DNA from: Streptomyces justiciae
GTDB lineage: Bacteria; Actinomycetota; Actinomycetes; Streptomycetales; Streptomycetaceae
DNA length: 64,000 nt
Direction: 5' to 3'
Assembly (NCBI RefSeq): GCF_015163075.1
Contig: NZ_JADDXU010000004.1
Location: 186,001-250,000 of the forward strand
Shown here in pieces: positions 52,970 through 62,671 of this stretch (within the stretch, counting starts at the first letter, position 1; every line of letters starts with the position of its first letter). The translations under genes and the position numbers were made by a program. The notes under the pieces were generated by a model, which worked only from the letters and a program-made list of their open reading frames with translations, was not told the DNA's origin and ran no database searches.

Positions 52970-55335
52970 CGGGCTGGACCTGGCAGTACGAGGGCTACGC
53001 GCCCGCCGACGAACGGCTCCGCGAGTCGCTCTGCACGCTGGGCAACGGCTACTTCGCCACCCGTGGCGCGCTGCCGGAGTGCGCGGCGGACGACGTCCAC
53101 TACCCCGGTACCTACGTCGCCGGCTGCTACAACCGGCTCACCTCCGAGGTGGTCGGCCGCAGCGTCGAGAACGAGGACATGGTCAACGTCCCCAACTGGC
53201 TGCCGCTGCGCTTCCGTCTCCCCGGCGGGCCGTGGCTCACCCCGGACGGCACTCCAGTGCTCGCCCACCGGCTGACCCTGCACCTCGCCTCCGGGATGCT
53301 GGAGCGGTTCACCCGCTACGACCTCGGTGAGGGACGTGTGCTGACGGTGCGTCAGCAGCGTCTCGTGCACATGGCCGACGCTCATCTGGCCGTCCTGCGC
53401 ACCGAGTTCACCGCCGAGGGCTTCGACGGGGAGCTGGACGTCGAGGCCGCCCTCGACGGGGGCGTCGTCAACGCCGGTGTGCCGAGGTACCGGGACCTGG
53501 ACGGCCGTCATCTCACCCACGTGCACACCGGCACCGCGGCACCTGACACCGTGTGGCTGCGCTGCCGCACCCGCACCTCCGACATCCGCATCGGCATGGC
53601 GGCCCGGCTGACCGCCGACGCTCCCGTCACCGACCGGCACGAACCCCCGAACGCCGTCCAGCAGGTGAGCCTGAACCTGACCCCCGGCCGCACGGTCGCC
53701 GTCGACAAGACCGTCGCCCTGCACACCTCCCGCGACCCGGCGATCAGCGACCCGCTGTACGCCGCCGTCGACCGGGTCGTCCGCGCCCCCGGCTTCGACG
53801 AGCTGCTGGAGTCGCACCTCACCGCCTGGGACCAGCTGTGGCGCCGAGCCGCCCTCGACGTGGCCGGGGAGTCGGGCCGCATCCTGCGCCTGCACCTCTT
53901 CCACGTCCTGCAGACCCTCTCCCCGCACACCGCCGACCTCGACGTCGGCGTACCGGCGCGGGGGCTGCACGGCGAGGCCTACCGCGGCCATGTCTTCTGG
54001 GACGAGCTGTTCGTCCTGCCCTACCTCAACCTGCACTTCCCCGGGGTCTCCCGCGCCCTGCTGCGCTACCGCCACCGCCGCCTTGAACAGGCCTGCACGG
54101 CCGCGCGGCAGGCGGGCCGCAAGGGGGCGATGTATCCGTGGCAGAGCGGCAGCGACGGACGGGAGGAGACCCAGCAGCTCCACCTCAACCCGCGCTCCGG
54201 GCGCTGGCTGCCCGACCACTCCCGGCTCCAGCACCACGTCGGCTCGGCCGTCGCCTACAACGTCTGGCAGTACTGCGAGGCCAGCGGCGACATGGAGTTC
54301 CTGCACACCAAGGGCGCCGAGATGCTGCTCCAGATCGCCCGGTTCTGGGCCGACTCGGCCGTCTACGACGACCGTCTCGGCCGCCACCGCATCAAGGGCG
54401 TGGTCGGCCCCGACGAGTACCACGAGGCATACCCCGACGCGAGCACACCCGGCCTCGACGACAACGCCTACACCAACGTCACCGCCGCCTGGGTCCTGAC
54501 CCGCGCTCTGGAGCTGCTGCGCACGCTGCCCGAACCCCGCCGCCGTGAACTCGTCGAGCGCACCGGCTTGGACGGCGGCGAGCTGGAGCTGTGGGAGGAC
54601 GTCTCGCGGACCCTGCACGTGCCCTTCCACGCCGGTGTCATCAGCCAGTTCGAGGGGTACGGCGACCTGGCCGAGCTCGACTGGGACGACTACCGCAGGC
54701 GCTACGGCGACATCCGGCGCCTGGACCGGATCCTGGAGGCGGAGGGCGACAGCGTCAACCGCTACCAGGCGTCCAAGCAGGCCGACGTGCTGATGCTCGG
54801 CTACCTCTTCTCACCGTCCGAACTGCACGGCTTGTTCGCCCGGTTGGGGCTGCGGCTCGACGACGAGACATGGCGCCGCACCGTCGACCACTACCTGCAC
54901 CGTACGAGTCACGGCTCCACCCTCAGCGGACTGGTGCACGGCTGGGTGCTGGCCCGGGCGCGGCGGGCGGAGGCCTGGAAGTACTGCCAGGAGGCCCTCC
55001 AGGGCGACATCGCCGACGTCCAGGGCGGCACCACAGGAGAGGGCATCCACCTCGGCGCCATGGCCGGCACCCTCGACCTGGTCCAGCGCGGACTGACCGG
55101 CCTGGAGACGCGCGGCGGCGCCCTGTGGCTCGACCCGGTACCGCTGCCGGAGCTCTCCTCGTACGGCTTCGAGCTCCGCTACCAGGGCCACTGGGGCGTA
55201 CGGCTCCATCTGGAGCGCGGTCGGCTGGAGATCACGGTGCCGTCGTCCGACGCCACCCCCATCGACGTGAGGCTGCCGGACCGCGCGGTGAGTCTGGCGC
55301 CGGGGGAGACGGGACGTCTGGTCCTGCCGGACTGA
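52966..55335 (+). CDS. GH65 family glycoside phosphorylase (trehalose/maltose/kojibiose type)
   Basis: A 789-residue GH65 protein with N-terminal beta-sandwich (LCTLGNGYFATRGALPE), (alpha/alpha)6 barrel and C-terminal beta domain. The catalytic acid is E484 in VVGPDEYHE; GHVFWDELFVLPYLNLHFP and RYQASKQADVLML are family motifs. GH65 enzymes mostly phosphorolyse alpha-glucobioses to beta-glucose 1-phosphate and glucose, saving ATP. Coupling to a phosphoglucomutase-like gene supports phosphorolysis over hydrolysis. Trehalose, the main Streptomyces reserve disaccharide, is a plausible substrate. Confidence 0.9.
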   Translation: MTGWTWQYEGYAPADERLRESLCTLGNGYFATRGALPECAADDVHYPGTYVAGCYNRLTSEVVGRSVENEDMVNVPNWLPLRFRLPGGPWLTPDGTPVLAHRLTLHLASGMLERFTRYDLGEGRVLTVRQQRLVHMADAHLAVLRTEFTAEGFDGELDVEAALDGGVVNAGVPRYRDLDGRHLTHVHTGTAAPDTVWLRCRTRTSDIRIGMAARLTADAPVTDRHEPPNAVQQVSLNLTPGRTVAVDKTVALHTSRDPAISDPLYAAVDRVVRAPGFDELLESHLTAWDQLWRRAALDVAGESGRILRLHLFHVLQTLSPHTADLDVGVPARGLHGEAYRGHVFWDELFVLPYLNLHFPGVSRALLRYRHRRLEQACTAARQAGRKGAMYPWQSGSDGREETQQLHLNPRSGRWLPDHSRLQHHVGSAVAYNVWQYCEASGDMEFLHTKGAEMLLQIARFWADSAVYDDRLGRHRIKGVVGPDEYHEAYPDASTPGLDDNAYTNVTAAWVLTRALELLRTLPEPRRRELVERTGLDGGELELWEDVSRTLHVPFHAGVISQFEGYGDLAELDWDDYRRRYGDIRRLDRILEAEGDSVNRYQASKQADVLMLGYLFSPSELHGLFARLGLRLDDETWRRTVDHYLHRTSHGSTLSGLVHGWVLARARRAEAWKYCQEALQGDIADVQGGTTGEGIHLGAMAGTLDLVQRGLTGLETRGGALWLDPVPLPELSSYGFELRYQGHWGVRLHLERGRLEITVPSSDATPIDVRLPDRAVSLAPGETGRLVLPD

Positions 55336-55372
55336 CCGGACCGCTCCAGGGCCGAGCGTCCCTCAGGGGCTG

Positions 55373-55870
55373 TCATGTGGCGATCCGGATACCGGAGATG
55401 AGCTGCGTCTCCAGGTCGGACCGGACCAGCAACCGGATGTGATGCACCCGGTTCCCGGAGTCCTCCCAGGTGAGCGTCACCCTGGTCCAGCAGTGGCCCA
55501 TCCCGCTGTCGTTGTAGACGACCTTCCAGGCGGCCGGAACGCCCTTGCCGCGCAGGACGCCGTCCTTGTGGTGCGCCTTCTCCCAGCGGGCCAGGTCCTC
55601 GCGCAGCCGCGCCGTGAGGTAGTGCTCGCGCAGCGCCTCGGCCAGCTTGTCGCGGCCGGAGTCGGACAGCACGTCGAGGTAGGCGCCGTAGAAGTCGGCG
55701 ACCCGGCCGACCGTCGACCTCGGACTCCCGCTGCGGGCGGGCTCGTCGACGGTCGAGACCTTGGCCGCGGGACGCGTGCGGACGCCGGTCGCGGTCGTCG
55801 GCAGCGCGGCCCCTACGGCAACCAGCGCGCCGACGAGCGCGACGCGCCGCAGTATGCGTGACGGTGTCAT
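55373..55870 (-). CDS. Uncharacterised secreted protein
   Basis: A 165-residue precursor with a signal peptide (RRVALVGALVAVGAALPTTATG) and a probable mature domain from about residue 50. VADFYGAYLDVLSDSGRD and a beta-rich end with VYNDSGMGHCWTRVTLTWED suggest a small NTF2-like or lipoprotein-like fold, but I recognise no family. One Cys only. It starts 75 bases from a perfect regulon palindrome and converges on the GH65 gene. Confidence 0.75.
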   Translation of the reverse strand: MTPSRILRRVALVGALVAVGAALPTTATGVRTRPAAKVSTVDEPARSGSPRSTVGRVADFYGAYLDVLSDSGRDKLAEALREHYLTARLREDLARWEKAHHKDGVLRGKGVPAAWKVVYNDSGMGHCWTRVTLTWEDSGNRVHHIRLLVRSDLETQLISGIRIAT

Positions 55871-55945
55871 GCCATGACTCCTCTCCTGGGGAGGAACCGC
55901 GTGTTCCTCAACTCCAGTACATCGCCAGGTGGTTGACGGCGACGG

Positions 55946-55981
55946 GGGCCGGTCGGCCCGAGCTGCCGGGCCGGTCGGCGG
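55946..55981 (-). promoter_or_regulatory. Tandem DevR/OsdR-type palindromes before the secreted-protein gene
   Basis: GGGCCGGTCGGCCC (55946-55959) is perfect, and GGGCCGGTCGGCGG (55968-55981, 10 of 12) is exactly 22 bases away. They lie between the end of the ABC-2 permease gene and the secreted-protein gene, so the latter has its own promoter. Confidence 0.65.
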
Positions 55982-57157
55982 TCAACTGCCCGGGCTCGTC
56001 ACGAGCCGGTGGCGCAGGGCCAGCGAGGCCAGCGTGACGAGCGCGACGGCGAAGCCGGCCAGGACGGTGAGGTCGCCCAGGATGGCGGACAGGTCACCAT
56101 CGCGGGACAGCAGCGTCGTCCACGCGTCCACGGCCCACGCCTGCGGTACCGCGTGACCGGCGGTGCGCAGCCAGTCCGGCACCAGCGCCAGCGGCCACAT
56201 GCAGCCGCCCAGCATGCCCAGCCCGATGCCGAGGGCGGGGCCGACCGCGTGCACCTGCTCCGGCGTACGGAACAGGGCCCCGGCCAGCACCCCCGCGCCC
56301 GTGCCCACCAGCGCCCACACGGTGATCAGCACACCGGCGGCCAGCGGGTCGCCCCACGTGACGTCGAAGGCCAGGGCCCCGATGGCGACGATCAGCAGGG
56401 ACTGCAGGACGGCCAGCAGCAGGTAGGCGACCGTCTCGCCGAACACGAGGGCGCGGGCGGGGACGGGCGCCGCCAGGGCCCGCGCGTACACGCCGGTCCG
56501 ACGGGTCGCCACGATGGCCGCGCCGCCCGCCAGGGCGTTGATGAACACGAACAGCACCAGCATGGTCGGGGTGCTGTAGCTGTAGCCGAGCGGCAGGTAG
56601 TCGCTCTCGCCGTTGACGGTCTGCGCCTGCACGACGAGGGGCGCGGACGCCTGTTCGGCGCCGCGGGCGAGCGCGAGGTTCCCGTCGAAGGTGCCGCCCG
56701 TCTGTTCACCGGCGAAGGCGGCGGCCTGGAGCCGCGCCGCGTGCCCCGCCACCACGGCCGACACCGAGGACACGGCACCGTGCCCGGCGCTTCCCGTGGG
56801 CTCCACCAGCACCCGCACGGCAACGGTGCGCCCGGCCCGCACCTCCGCGTCGAGACCCGCCGGCACCACCACGACCGCGTCCAGTTCCGCCCGGCGCAGC
56901 GCGGTCCGGGCGTCCGCCGCGGAGTCGTACGTCCGGGTCCGCAGGCCGGGGGCGCTCCGCAGCTCCGAGGCCAGCTCCTGGGCCACCGGGCCGGTGCGGC
57001 CGACGGGGACCAGACCGATCCGGAACTGGTCGAAGCCGCTGACGGTCACCCCGATGACGACGATGATGGCGACCGGCAGCAGCACCATGAAGAACAGGGC
57101 CGTCCGGTCGCGCAGGACGCGGGTCAGCGTCGCCCGGGTCACGGCGAGTGCGGTCAT
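55982..57157 (-). CDS. ABC-2 type transporter permease
   Basis: A 391-residue ABC-2 permease: one N-terminal helix (FFMVLLPVAIIVVIGVTV), a large extracytoplasmic domain (about 40-190) and five C-terminal helices, the YhgE/DrrB-like arrangement. ATG 57157 overlaps the preceding permease stop (ATGA). It forms an exporter with the 57154-58323 permease and the ATPase. Substrate unknown; drug or lipid export is typical. Confidence 0.88.
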   Translation of the reverse strand: MTALAVTRATLTRVLRDRTALFFMVLLPVAIIVVIGVTVSGFDQFRIGLVPVGRTGPVAQELASELRSAPGLRTRTYDSAADARTALRRAELDAVVVVPAGLDAEVRAGRTVAVRVLVEPTGSAGHGAVSSVSAVVAGHAARLQAAAFAGEQTGGTFDGNLALARGAEQASAPLVVQAQTVNGESDYLPLGYSYSTPTMLVLFVFINALAGGAAIVATRRTGVYARALAAPVPARALVFGETVAYLLLAVLQSLLIVAIGALAFDVTWGDPLAAGVLITVWALVGTGAGVLAGALFRTPEQVHAVGPALGIGLGMLGGCMWPLALVPDWLRTAGHAVPQAWAVDAWTTLLSRDGDLSAILGDLTVLAGFAVALVTLASLALRHRLVTSPGS

Positions 57158-58323
57158 GGCGTCCTCCTGAGCCGAAGGAGCAGAGCGGTCACCAGGGCCA
57201 CGGCCGCCGAGAACGCGGCGATGCCCAGCAGCGGGGCGCCCACCGCGGCCCAGCCGCGCACGCCGGTGCCCAGGTCGGTGAAGCCGCGCAGGGCCCAGCC
57301 GTTGGGCGTGAACAGGGCGAGGCGGCGGATCAGGGGAGTGGTGCCGGAGGCGAAGACGAAGTTGCCGCCGAGCAGCACGAGCGCGAAAACGAGGATCGAG
57401 GCGAGCCCCTGCGCCTGCTGCTCCGTCCGCACCAACGCGATGACCAGCGCGGTCAGGCACACCACGCACACCGCCATGGCCACACTGAGGGCCGCGACAC
57501 CGAGCGGATCCGCCCAGCTCGCGCCGAAGGCCAGCCACGAGACCAGCGTGACGGTGGCGAGCCCGGCCAGGCTGTACACGAACGTCGACACCGACTTGCC
57601 GAGCAACAGCGCACCCCGCCCGACGGGAGCGGCCGCGATCCGGTCGAGGGTGCCCTGCTGCTGCTCGATGAAGTAGCCGCGCGCCCCGAAGCCGACCGTG
57701 AACAGCACGAAGAACATGCCCATGCTCGGTCCGAAGTAGCTGATCACCTTCAGCGCGTCGTCGGGCAGCCCCTCCGCCCGCACCTCTTCGGGCAGCCGCA
57801 ACAGGGCCGCCTTCGCGGCGAGTTCGGGAACGTCCCGTTGCGGGGCGCCCGCGGCGACGGCCGTGGCGACGGACAGCCGGTCGGCGTTGACCTGGGCGAC
57901 GTAGGACTCGGTGACCGCCCGGGCGAGCTGGGCCTGCAACCCGAAGTCGACGCTGTCCAGGACCTTCACGGGCGCGGTGGTGCCGCCGTGCAGGGCCTGG
58001 GTGAATCCCTCCGGGACGACGATCGCGGCGTGCACGCGGCCCGCGTCCACCGCGCGCCGCGCGGCGCTCTCGTCGCCGTAGGACCGCACATGGACCGTGT
58101 CTTCGAGCTCCGGGCTGTTGAGCACCTGGGTGAGTCCGGTGGCGGCCGGGCCGTGGTCCAGGTCGACGACGCCTATGTTCGCGCGGAACTCGGAGTTGTT
58201 GTTGAACGCCAGGGCCATCAGCGCCGAGATGAGGACCGGTGCCAGGAACACGATCACCCAGGCCGACCGGTCCCGCAGCCGCTGCCTCAGGTCCTTGGCG
58301 GCGATGGCGAGGACGACACGCAC
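57154..58323 (-). CDS. ABC-2 type transporter permease
   Basis: A 389-residue paralogue of the neighbouring permease: N-terminal KDLRQRLRDRSAWVIVFLAPVL, extracytoplasmic domain (VVDLDHGPAATGLTQVL, VVPEGFTQAL), then five helices with FFVLFTVGFGARGYFIEQQQGTLDRI, the conserved ABC-2 coupling segment. GTG 58323 is six bases after the ATPase stop. Confidence 0.88.
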   Translation of the reverse strand: MRVVLAIAAKDLRQRLRDRSAWVIVFLAPVLISALMALAFNNNSEFRANIGVVDLDHGPAATGLTQVLNSPELEDTVHVRSYGDESAARRAVDAGRVHAAIVVPEGFTQALHGGTTAPVKVLDSVDFGLQAQLARAVTESYVAQVNADRLSVATAVAAGAPQRDVPELAAKAALLRLPEEVRAEGLPDDALKVISYFGPSMGMFFVLFTVGFGARGYFIEQQQGTLDRIAAAPVGRGALLLGKSVSTFVYSLAGLATVTLVSWLAFGASWADPLGVAALSVAMAVCVVCLTALVIALVRTEQQAQGLASILVFALVLLGGNFVFASGTTPLIRRLALFTPNGWALRGFTDLGTGVRGWAAVGAPLLGIAAFSAAVALVTALLLRLRRTP

Positions 58324-58329
58324 GGCTCC

Positions 58330-59298
58330 TCACTCCCTCAGCGCGGTGCCGGTCAGATGGAGGAAGACCGCCTCCAGGTCGGGTTCGTCGATCTCCACGC
58401 TGCGGATGTCGACCTGCTGGTCGTGGGCGAGGTCGAGGAGATCCGGCAGCAGGCTGCGCGCGTCCTTGACGACCAGTTCCACCACCTCGCCGTGGTCGCC
58501 GGTGCGGGCCGTGCCCTCGACGCGGGCCATGCCGCGGCAGGCATCCGCGTACGAGGCGAGATCGCCGACGGCGGACAGGCGGACGCGGTCGCGTTCGGCC
58601 ACCAGCGCGACCAGTTCGCGCGGGCTGCCCTCGGCGACGAGACGGCCGCGGTCGATGATCCCGATGCGGTCGCAGAGCCGTTCGGCCTCCTCCATGTAAT
58701 GCGTGGTGTAGAGGACGGCCATGCCTTCCTCGCCGAACCGGGTGACGCTCTCCAGGATCGCGTGCCGGCTCTGCGGATCGACCCCGACCGTCGGCTCGTC
58801 CAGCACCAGCAGGGTCGGTGAATGCACCAGCCCGGCACCGATGTTGAGCCGCCTGCGCATGCCGCCGGACAGCGCGTCCACCCGGTCGCCGGCGCGGTCG
58901 CGCAGCTCGATGAGGTCGAGCACCTCGTCGACGCGGCGCTCCAGGGCGCGGCGGGAGAGGCGGTACAGGCGTCCGAAGAAGCGGAGGTTCTCCCGGACGC
59001 TGAGGTCCGGGTAGAGGGCCACGTCCTGCGGCACGAAACCGATGAGCTTCTTGGCGGGCCCGGCGGCCGTGGTCACCGCCAGGCCCGCGACACGCACCGT
59101 CCCGGTGTCGGGGCGCAGCAGCCCGCAGGCCATCCTGATCGTCGTCGTCTTTCCCGCGCCGTTGGGCCCGAGCAGGCCGTACGTCTCGCCCGGAGCGATG
59201 CGCAGACTCACGTCGTCGACGGCGGTGCGGTCGCCGAACCGCCGGACCAGGTGCGCGCAGTCGAGCACGGCGGCGGGGTTCCCCGCAGGGGCGTTCAT
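58330..59298 (-). CDS. ABC-2 type transporter ATPase
   Basis: A 322-residue ATPase with Walker A GPNGAGKTT, signature LSGGMRRRL, Walker B LVLDEPTVGVDP and switch His in TTHYMEEAE, plus a C-terminal domain of about 80 residues as in DrrA-type exporters. It follows the P-type ATPase-hemerythrin gene by 32 bases, so USP, P-type ATPase, ATPase and two permeases probably form one five-gene operon from 62576 down to 55982. Confidence 0.9.
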   Translation of the reverse strand: MNAPAGNPAAVLDCAHLVRRFGDRTAVDDVSLRIAPGETYGLLGPNGAGKTTTIRMACGLLRPDTGTVRVAGLAVTTAAGPAKKLIGFVPQDVALYPDLSVRENLRFFGRLYRLSRRALERRVDEVLDLIELRDRAGDRVDALSGGMRRRLNIGAGLVHSPTLLVLDEPTVGVDPQSRHAILESVTRFGEEGMAVLYTTHYMEEAERLCDRIGIIDRGRLVAEGSPRELVALVAERDRVRLSAVGDLASYADACRGMARVEGTARTGDHGEVVELVVKDARSLLPDLLDLAHDQQVDIRSVEIDEPDLEAVFLHLTGTALRE

Positions 59299-59330
59299 GG
59301 CATCACCTCAGGGAGGGAGAGCGGAAAGGG

Positions 59331-61664
59331 TCAGGGAGCGAGGGAGAAGTAGTTCTCCTCCTCCTGTGTGAAGTGCAGGCGCAGGACGGTGTGCAGCCCG
59401 TACAGGCAGGCCCGCAGGTCGTCCAGTTGTTCCGGAGTGGGGGCGCCGTCGGGACCCGCCAGGGCCAGATGGGTGGCGATGCGGCGGGCGAGGCGGTCGA
59501 TCTCGGCGTGGGCACGGCTCATCGGGGCCGTGGCCTCGGGGCCACCGAGCGTCGGCGCGAGAGCGGGATAGAGCTGGTGCTCCTCGGCGTACTCGTGCGG
59601 CAGCAGCCGCTGCGTCAACAGCCGGTGCACCTCGGCGACCGGGGCCAGGGACTCCGGGCCCGGGGCGTCGGAGAGACGGTCGGCGGCGGCGCGCACGGCC
59701 TCCAACACGTCCTGAAGATCGTCGTGTTCGGCGGCGAAGCGGTGGATGAGCGACTCCGCGGAAGGGGTGAGCGCCGGACTGGCCGGCCTGTCGTCGCGCA
59801 GGGCGCGCAGGGCGTTGAGGATGACCGCGGCGTCGATGCCCTCCTGGAGCAGTGCGCCGACGGCCGGGGCCAGCAGTCCGGCCGCCGCGGCGGCCATCGC
59901 GGCGAGCGACAGCAGCATGCCGCCGAGCGCGCTCTGCACGGCGATGCGCCGCGACCGTACGGCGATGGCGACCGCGTCGGCCAGCCGGTCCACGCGGTCG
60001 GTGGTCAGCACGATGTCCGCGGCCTCGGAGGACGCCGTGGAGCCGTACGCCGCCATGGCCACGCCGATGTCCGCGGCGGCCAGGGCGGGGGCGTCGTTGG
60101 CGCCGTCGCCGACCATGACGGTGACCGCGCGGCGGCGTTCGGCCCGGACCGCGTCGACCTTGTCGGCCGGGGAGAGCCCGGCTCGCACACCGTCGAGGCC
60201 GAGGACGGCACCGACCTCGCGGGCGGGCTCGGCACGGTCACCGGTGAGCATCACCAGCCGGCCGATGCCCGCGGCCCGCAGCCGGCGCAGGGTGCGCGGC
60301 GCGTCGTGGCGGAGGGGGTCGCGCAGCAGGACGGCACCGACCGGGCGGGAGTCGACGGTGAGCCAGACGACGGTCGCCCCGTCGAGGAGCGCCCGGTTGT
60401 CGGCCGCGTGGGCCCAGCCGGGCTTGTCGCCGGTCCCGTCCAGGCGGCCCACGGCCATCCGGCGGCCTGCCACCGTGCCGACGGCACCGCGGCCCGGTTC
60501 CTCCGACATGTCCGCCGGCACCGTGAGGCGCAGCCCCCGTTCGCGGGCGGCGGCGACGACCGCGCGGGCGAGGACGTGCGGCGAGTACTGGTCGAGCGAG
60601 GCCGCGAGGCGCAGCACCTGGGACGCCTGCCAGCCGGGCGCCGCCACCACGTCGAGCACGCGTGGACGGCCCACGGTGACGGTGCCGGTCTTGTCGAGGA
60701 GCAGCGTGCGGGCGCGACCGAGGTTCTCCAGCGCACCGCCGTCCCGGACCACCACGCCGAGCCGTGAGGCCCGCGACAACCCGGAGACCACAGCCACCGG
60801 AGCGGCCAGCAGCAGCGGACACGGCGTGGCGACCACCAGCACCGCCACCGCCCGCACCGCGGACCCGCTCACCAGCCAGGCCAGTCCGGCCGCCGCCACC
60901 GACAGCGGCAGGAACCAGGCCGCGTAGCGGTCGGCCAGCCGCACCACCGGCGCCGACTCCGCCCCGGCGCGCCGGGCCAGCCGGACGATCTCGGCGTAGG
61001 TGCTGTCCTGGGCGGTCGCCGTGGCCCGCAGCTCGAAGGCGCCGCCCGCGTTGACGACCCCGCTGCGCACCGACTCGCCCGGCGGCCGGCGCACCGTCAG
61101 CGGCTCGCCGGTGAGCATCGACTCGTCGAGCTCGGCCGCGGTGCCGACCACCCGTCCGTCCACGGGGACGACCTCGCCGGGACCGACGACCAGCAGATCA
61201 CCGACGACCACTTCGTCGAGATCCACCCTCCGCACGTCGGTACCGGTGCGGCGCCGGGCGGTGCGGGGCACGTGCTCCAGCAGGGCGCGAAGATCGCGCG
61301 AGGCGCGCCGCCGTGCCGCCGCCTCCAGGGTGCGGCCCGTGGCCAGCATCAGGGCGATCAGGGCACCGGCCAGGTACTCGCCCACCGCCAGCGTGCCGCC
61401 CAGGGCCAGCACCGCGATCAGGTCCACGCCCGCCCGGCCGCGCCGCAGCGCCTCCAGGACCCAGCCCACCGCCGGCACGACGGCGACCACCGTGCCCAGC
61501 GCCCAGCACAGGTCGGCGAGTCGGGCGGCCCCCGCGAGCCGGAAGATCCCGCCGGCCGTCAGCGCCACGGCCGTGTCGGTGAGCAGCATCGCCTCGACGG
61601 TCGGCATGCGGGACAGGGCCGCCCGTAGCCGGAGCAGCCGCTCGTGCCAAGGGGTGTGGTCCAT
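59331..61664 (-). CDS. P1B-like metal P-type ATPase fused to a C-terminal hemerythrin domain
   Basis: A 777-residue protein. From ATG 61664 (GGGGAGG upstream) come membrane helices, the actuator loop (LTGEPL), the ion-site motif C282-P-L, phosphorylation D324 in DKTGT, and MVGDGANDAPAL. SPH replaces the usual SEHP, and there is no N-terminal metal-binding domain. After the last helix (about 600) a hemerythrin-like four-helix domain (about 630-777) has HRFAAEHDD, LPHEYAEEHQLYP, HAEID and HTVLRLHFTQEEENYF, the His/Glu ligands of a di-iron site. A di-iron sensor of oxygen or NO joined to a metal pump is unusual. Confidence 0.88.
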   Translation of the reverse strand: MDHTPWHERLLRLRAALSRMPTVEAMLLTDTAVALTAGGIFRLAGAARLADLCWALGTVVAVVPAVGWVLEALRRGRAGVDLIAVLALGGTLAVGEYLAGALIALMLATGRTLEAAARRRASRDLRALLEHVPRTARRRTGTDVRRVDLDEVVVGDLLVVGPGEVVPVDGRVVGTAAELDESMLTGEPLTVRRPPGESVRSGVVNAGGAFELRATATAQDSTYAEIVRLARRAGAESAPVVRLADRYAAWFLPLSVAAAGLAWLVSGSAVRAVAVLVVATPCPLLLAAPVAVVSGLSRASRLGVVVRDGGALENLGRARTLLLDKTGTVTVGRPRVLDVVAAPGWQASQVLRLAASLDQYSPHVLARAVVAAARERGLRLTVPADMSEEPGRGAVGTVAGRRMAVGRLDGTGDKPGWAHAADNRALLDGATVVWLTVDSRPVGAVLLRDPLRHDAPRTLRRLRAAGIGRLVMLTGDRAEPAREVGAVLGLDGVRAGLSPADKVDAVRAERRRAVTVMVGDGANDAPALAAADIGVAMAAYGSTASSEAADIVLTTDRVDRLADAVAIAVRSRRIAVQSALGGMLLSLAAMAAAAAGLLAPAVGALLQEGIDAAVILNALRALRDDRPASPALTPSAESLIHRFAAEHDDLQDVLEAVRAAADRLSDAPGPESLAPVAEVHRLLTQRLLPHEYAEEHQLYPALAPTLGGPEATAPMSRAHAEIDRLARRIATHLALAGPDGAPTPEQLDDLRACLYGLHTVLRLHFTQEEENYFSLAP

Positions 61665-61691
61665 GACGGCCCTCCCCGGATCCATCGGAGC

Positions 61692-62576
61692 TCAGTCGTG
61701 CGGCACCACGGCGACCGGGCACGGCATGTGGTGCAGGGCCGAGTGGGCGACGGGCCCGAGCTTCCACGTCAGGCGGGACGGGTGCCGACGGCGGCCCACC
61801 ACGGTCAGTCGGCTGTACGCGGAGGCGGACAGCAGCACCTGGGCCGGGACGCCCCGGACGACCCGCTGCACGAGTTCCACGTCCGGGAACTTCTCCCGCC
61901 ACGGCGCGAGTTCGGCGGCGAGCCGACCGTGCTCCTCCGCCTGCCAGGCCTCGTCCCCCGGTTCGGTCAGCGTCTGCGGATGCGTCACCAGGGTCGACAC
62001 CGGCAGCGCCCGTACCGCGAGCACCCGTGCCCCGTGCAGCTGCGCGGTGGTGAAGGCGAACTCCAGCAGCGGGGTGATGGTCGGCCCGTTGTGCTGCACG
62101 CCGACGACGATGTCGCCCCGGGCCTCCGCCGGCGGCTGCCACCCCTCGGGGACGGCGGGATCACCGGCGCGGACGATCACGGTGGGGCACCGGGCCAGCC
62201 CCAGCACGTGCAGGCTGATCGAGCCGAGCAGGAAACTCGCCACCGAGCCGTGTCCACGGGAGCCCAGCACCAGCAGGGACGCCGTCTCTCCGAGGTCGAG
62301 AAGGGCTTGGGCGGCCGGCTCGGACACCAGCTCCGTGGTGACCGTGAGGCCGACGTGACGGTGCAGCAGCTCCGCCTCCATGCGCTGGAGCACCTGACCG
62401 CCGTAGCGCTGCTTGCTGAGCGCCTCCTGGGGCACGGGCACGTTCAGCGGCTGGGTGGTCCAGGAGTGGAGCAGCAGCAGCGGCAGGCGCCGGTCCACGG
62501 CTTCGCGGGCGGCCCACCACGCGGCGGTCACGCTCGCGGGCGATCCGTCCAGCCCTACGACGACGGGTCCGGTCAT
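61692..62576 (-). CDS. Universal stress protein, tandem Usp domains
   Basis: A 294-residue USP. Domain 1 has GSRGHGSVASFLLGS (complete ATP motif); domain 2 has GRRRHPSRLTWKLGPV (divergent). ATG 62576 has GGAGG seven bases upstream. It heads the operon that continues into the P-type ATPase-hemerythrin gene after a 27-base gap, and it is divergent from another USP gene. Confidence 0.92.
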   Translation of the reverse strand: MTGPVVVGLDGSPASVTAAWWAAREAVDRRLPLLLLHSWTTQPLNVPVPQEALSKQRYGGQVLQRMEAELLHRHVGLTVTTELVSEPAAQALLDLGETASLLVLGSRGHGSVASFLLGSISLHVLGLARCPTVIVRAGDPAVPEGWQPPAEARGDIVVGVQHNGPTITPLLEFAFTTAQLHGARVLAVRALPVSTLVTHPQTLTEPGDEAWQAEEHGRLAAELAPWREKFPDVELVQRVVRGVPAQVLLSASAYSRLTVVGRRRHPSRLTWKLGPVAHSALHHMPCPVAVVPHD

Positions 62577-62671
62577 GACGCACCTCCGGTGTCGGCGCGG
62601 GGCCCTCGGTCGACCCTGCCGCGCGCGTGCTCCCCTGCTTTCAGCGTCGGAGCGCGGCGTCCGCCGGGCGA

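Noticed and set aside
55349..55362. GGGCCGAGCGTCCC, an 11-of-12 match to the regulon palindrome
   Set aside because: It lies between two convergent stop codons with no gene start nearby, so it is probably chance.
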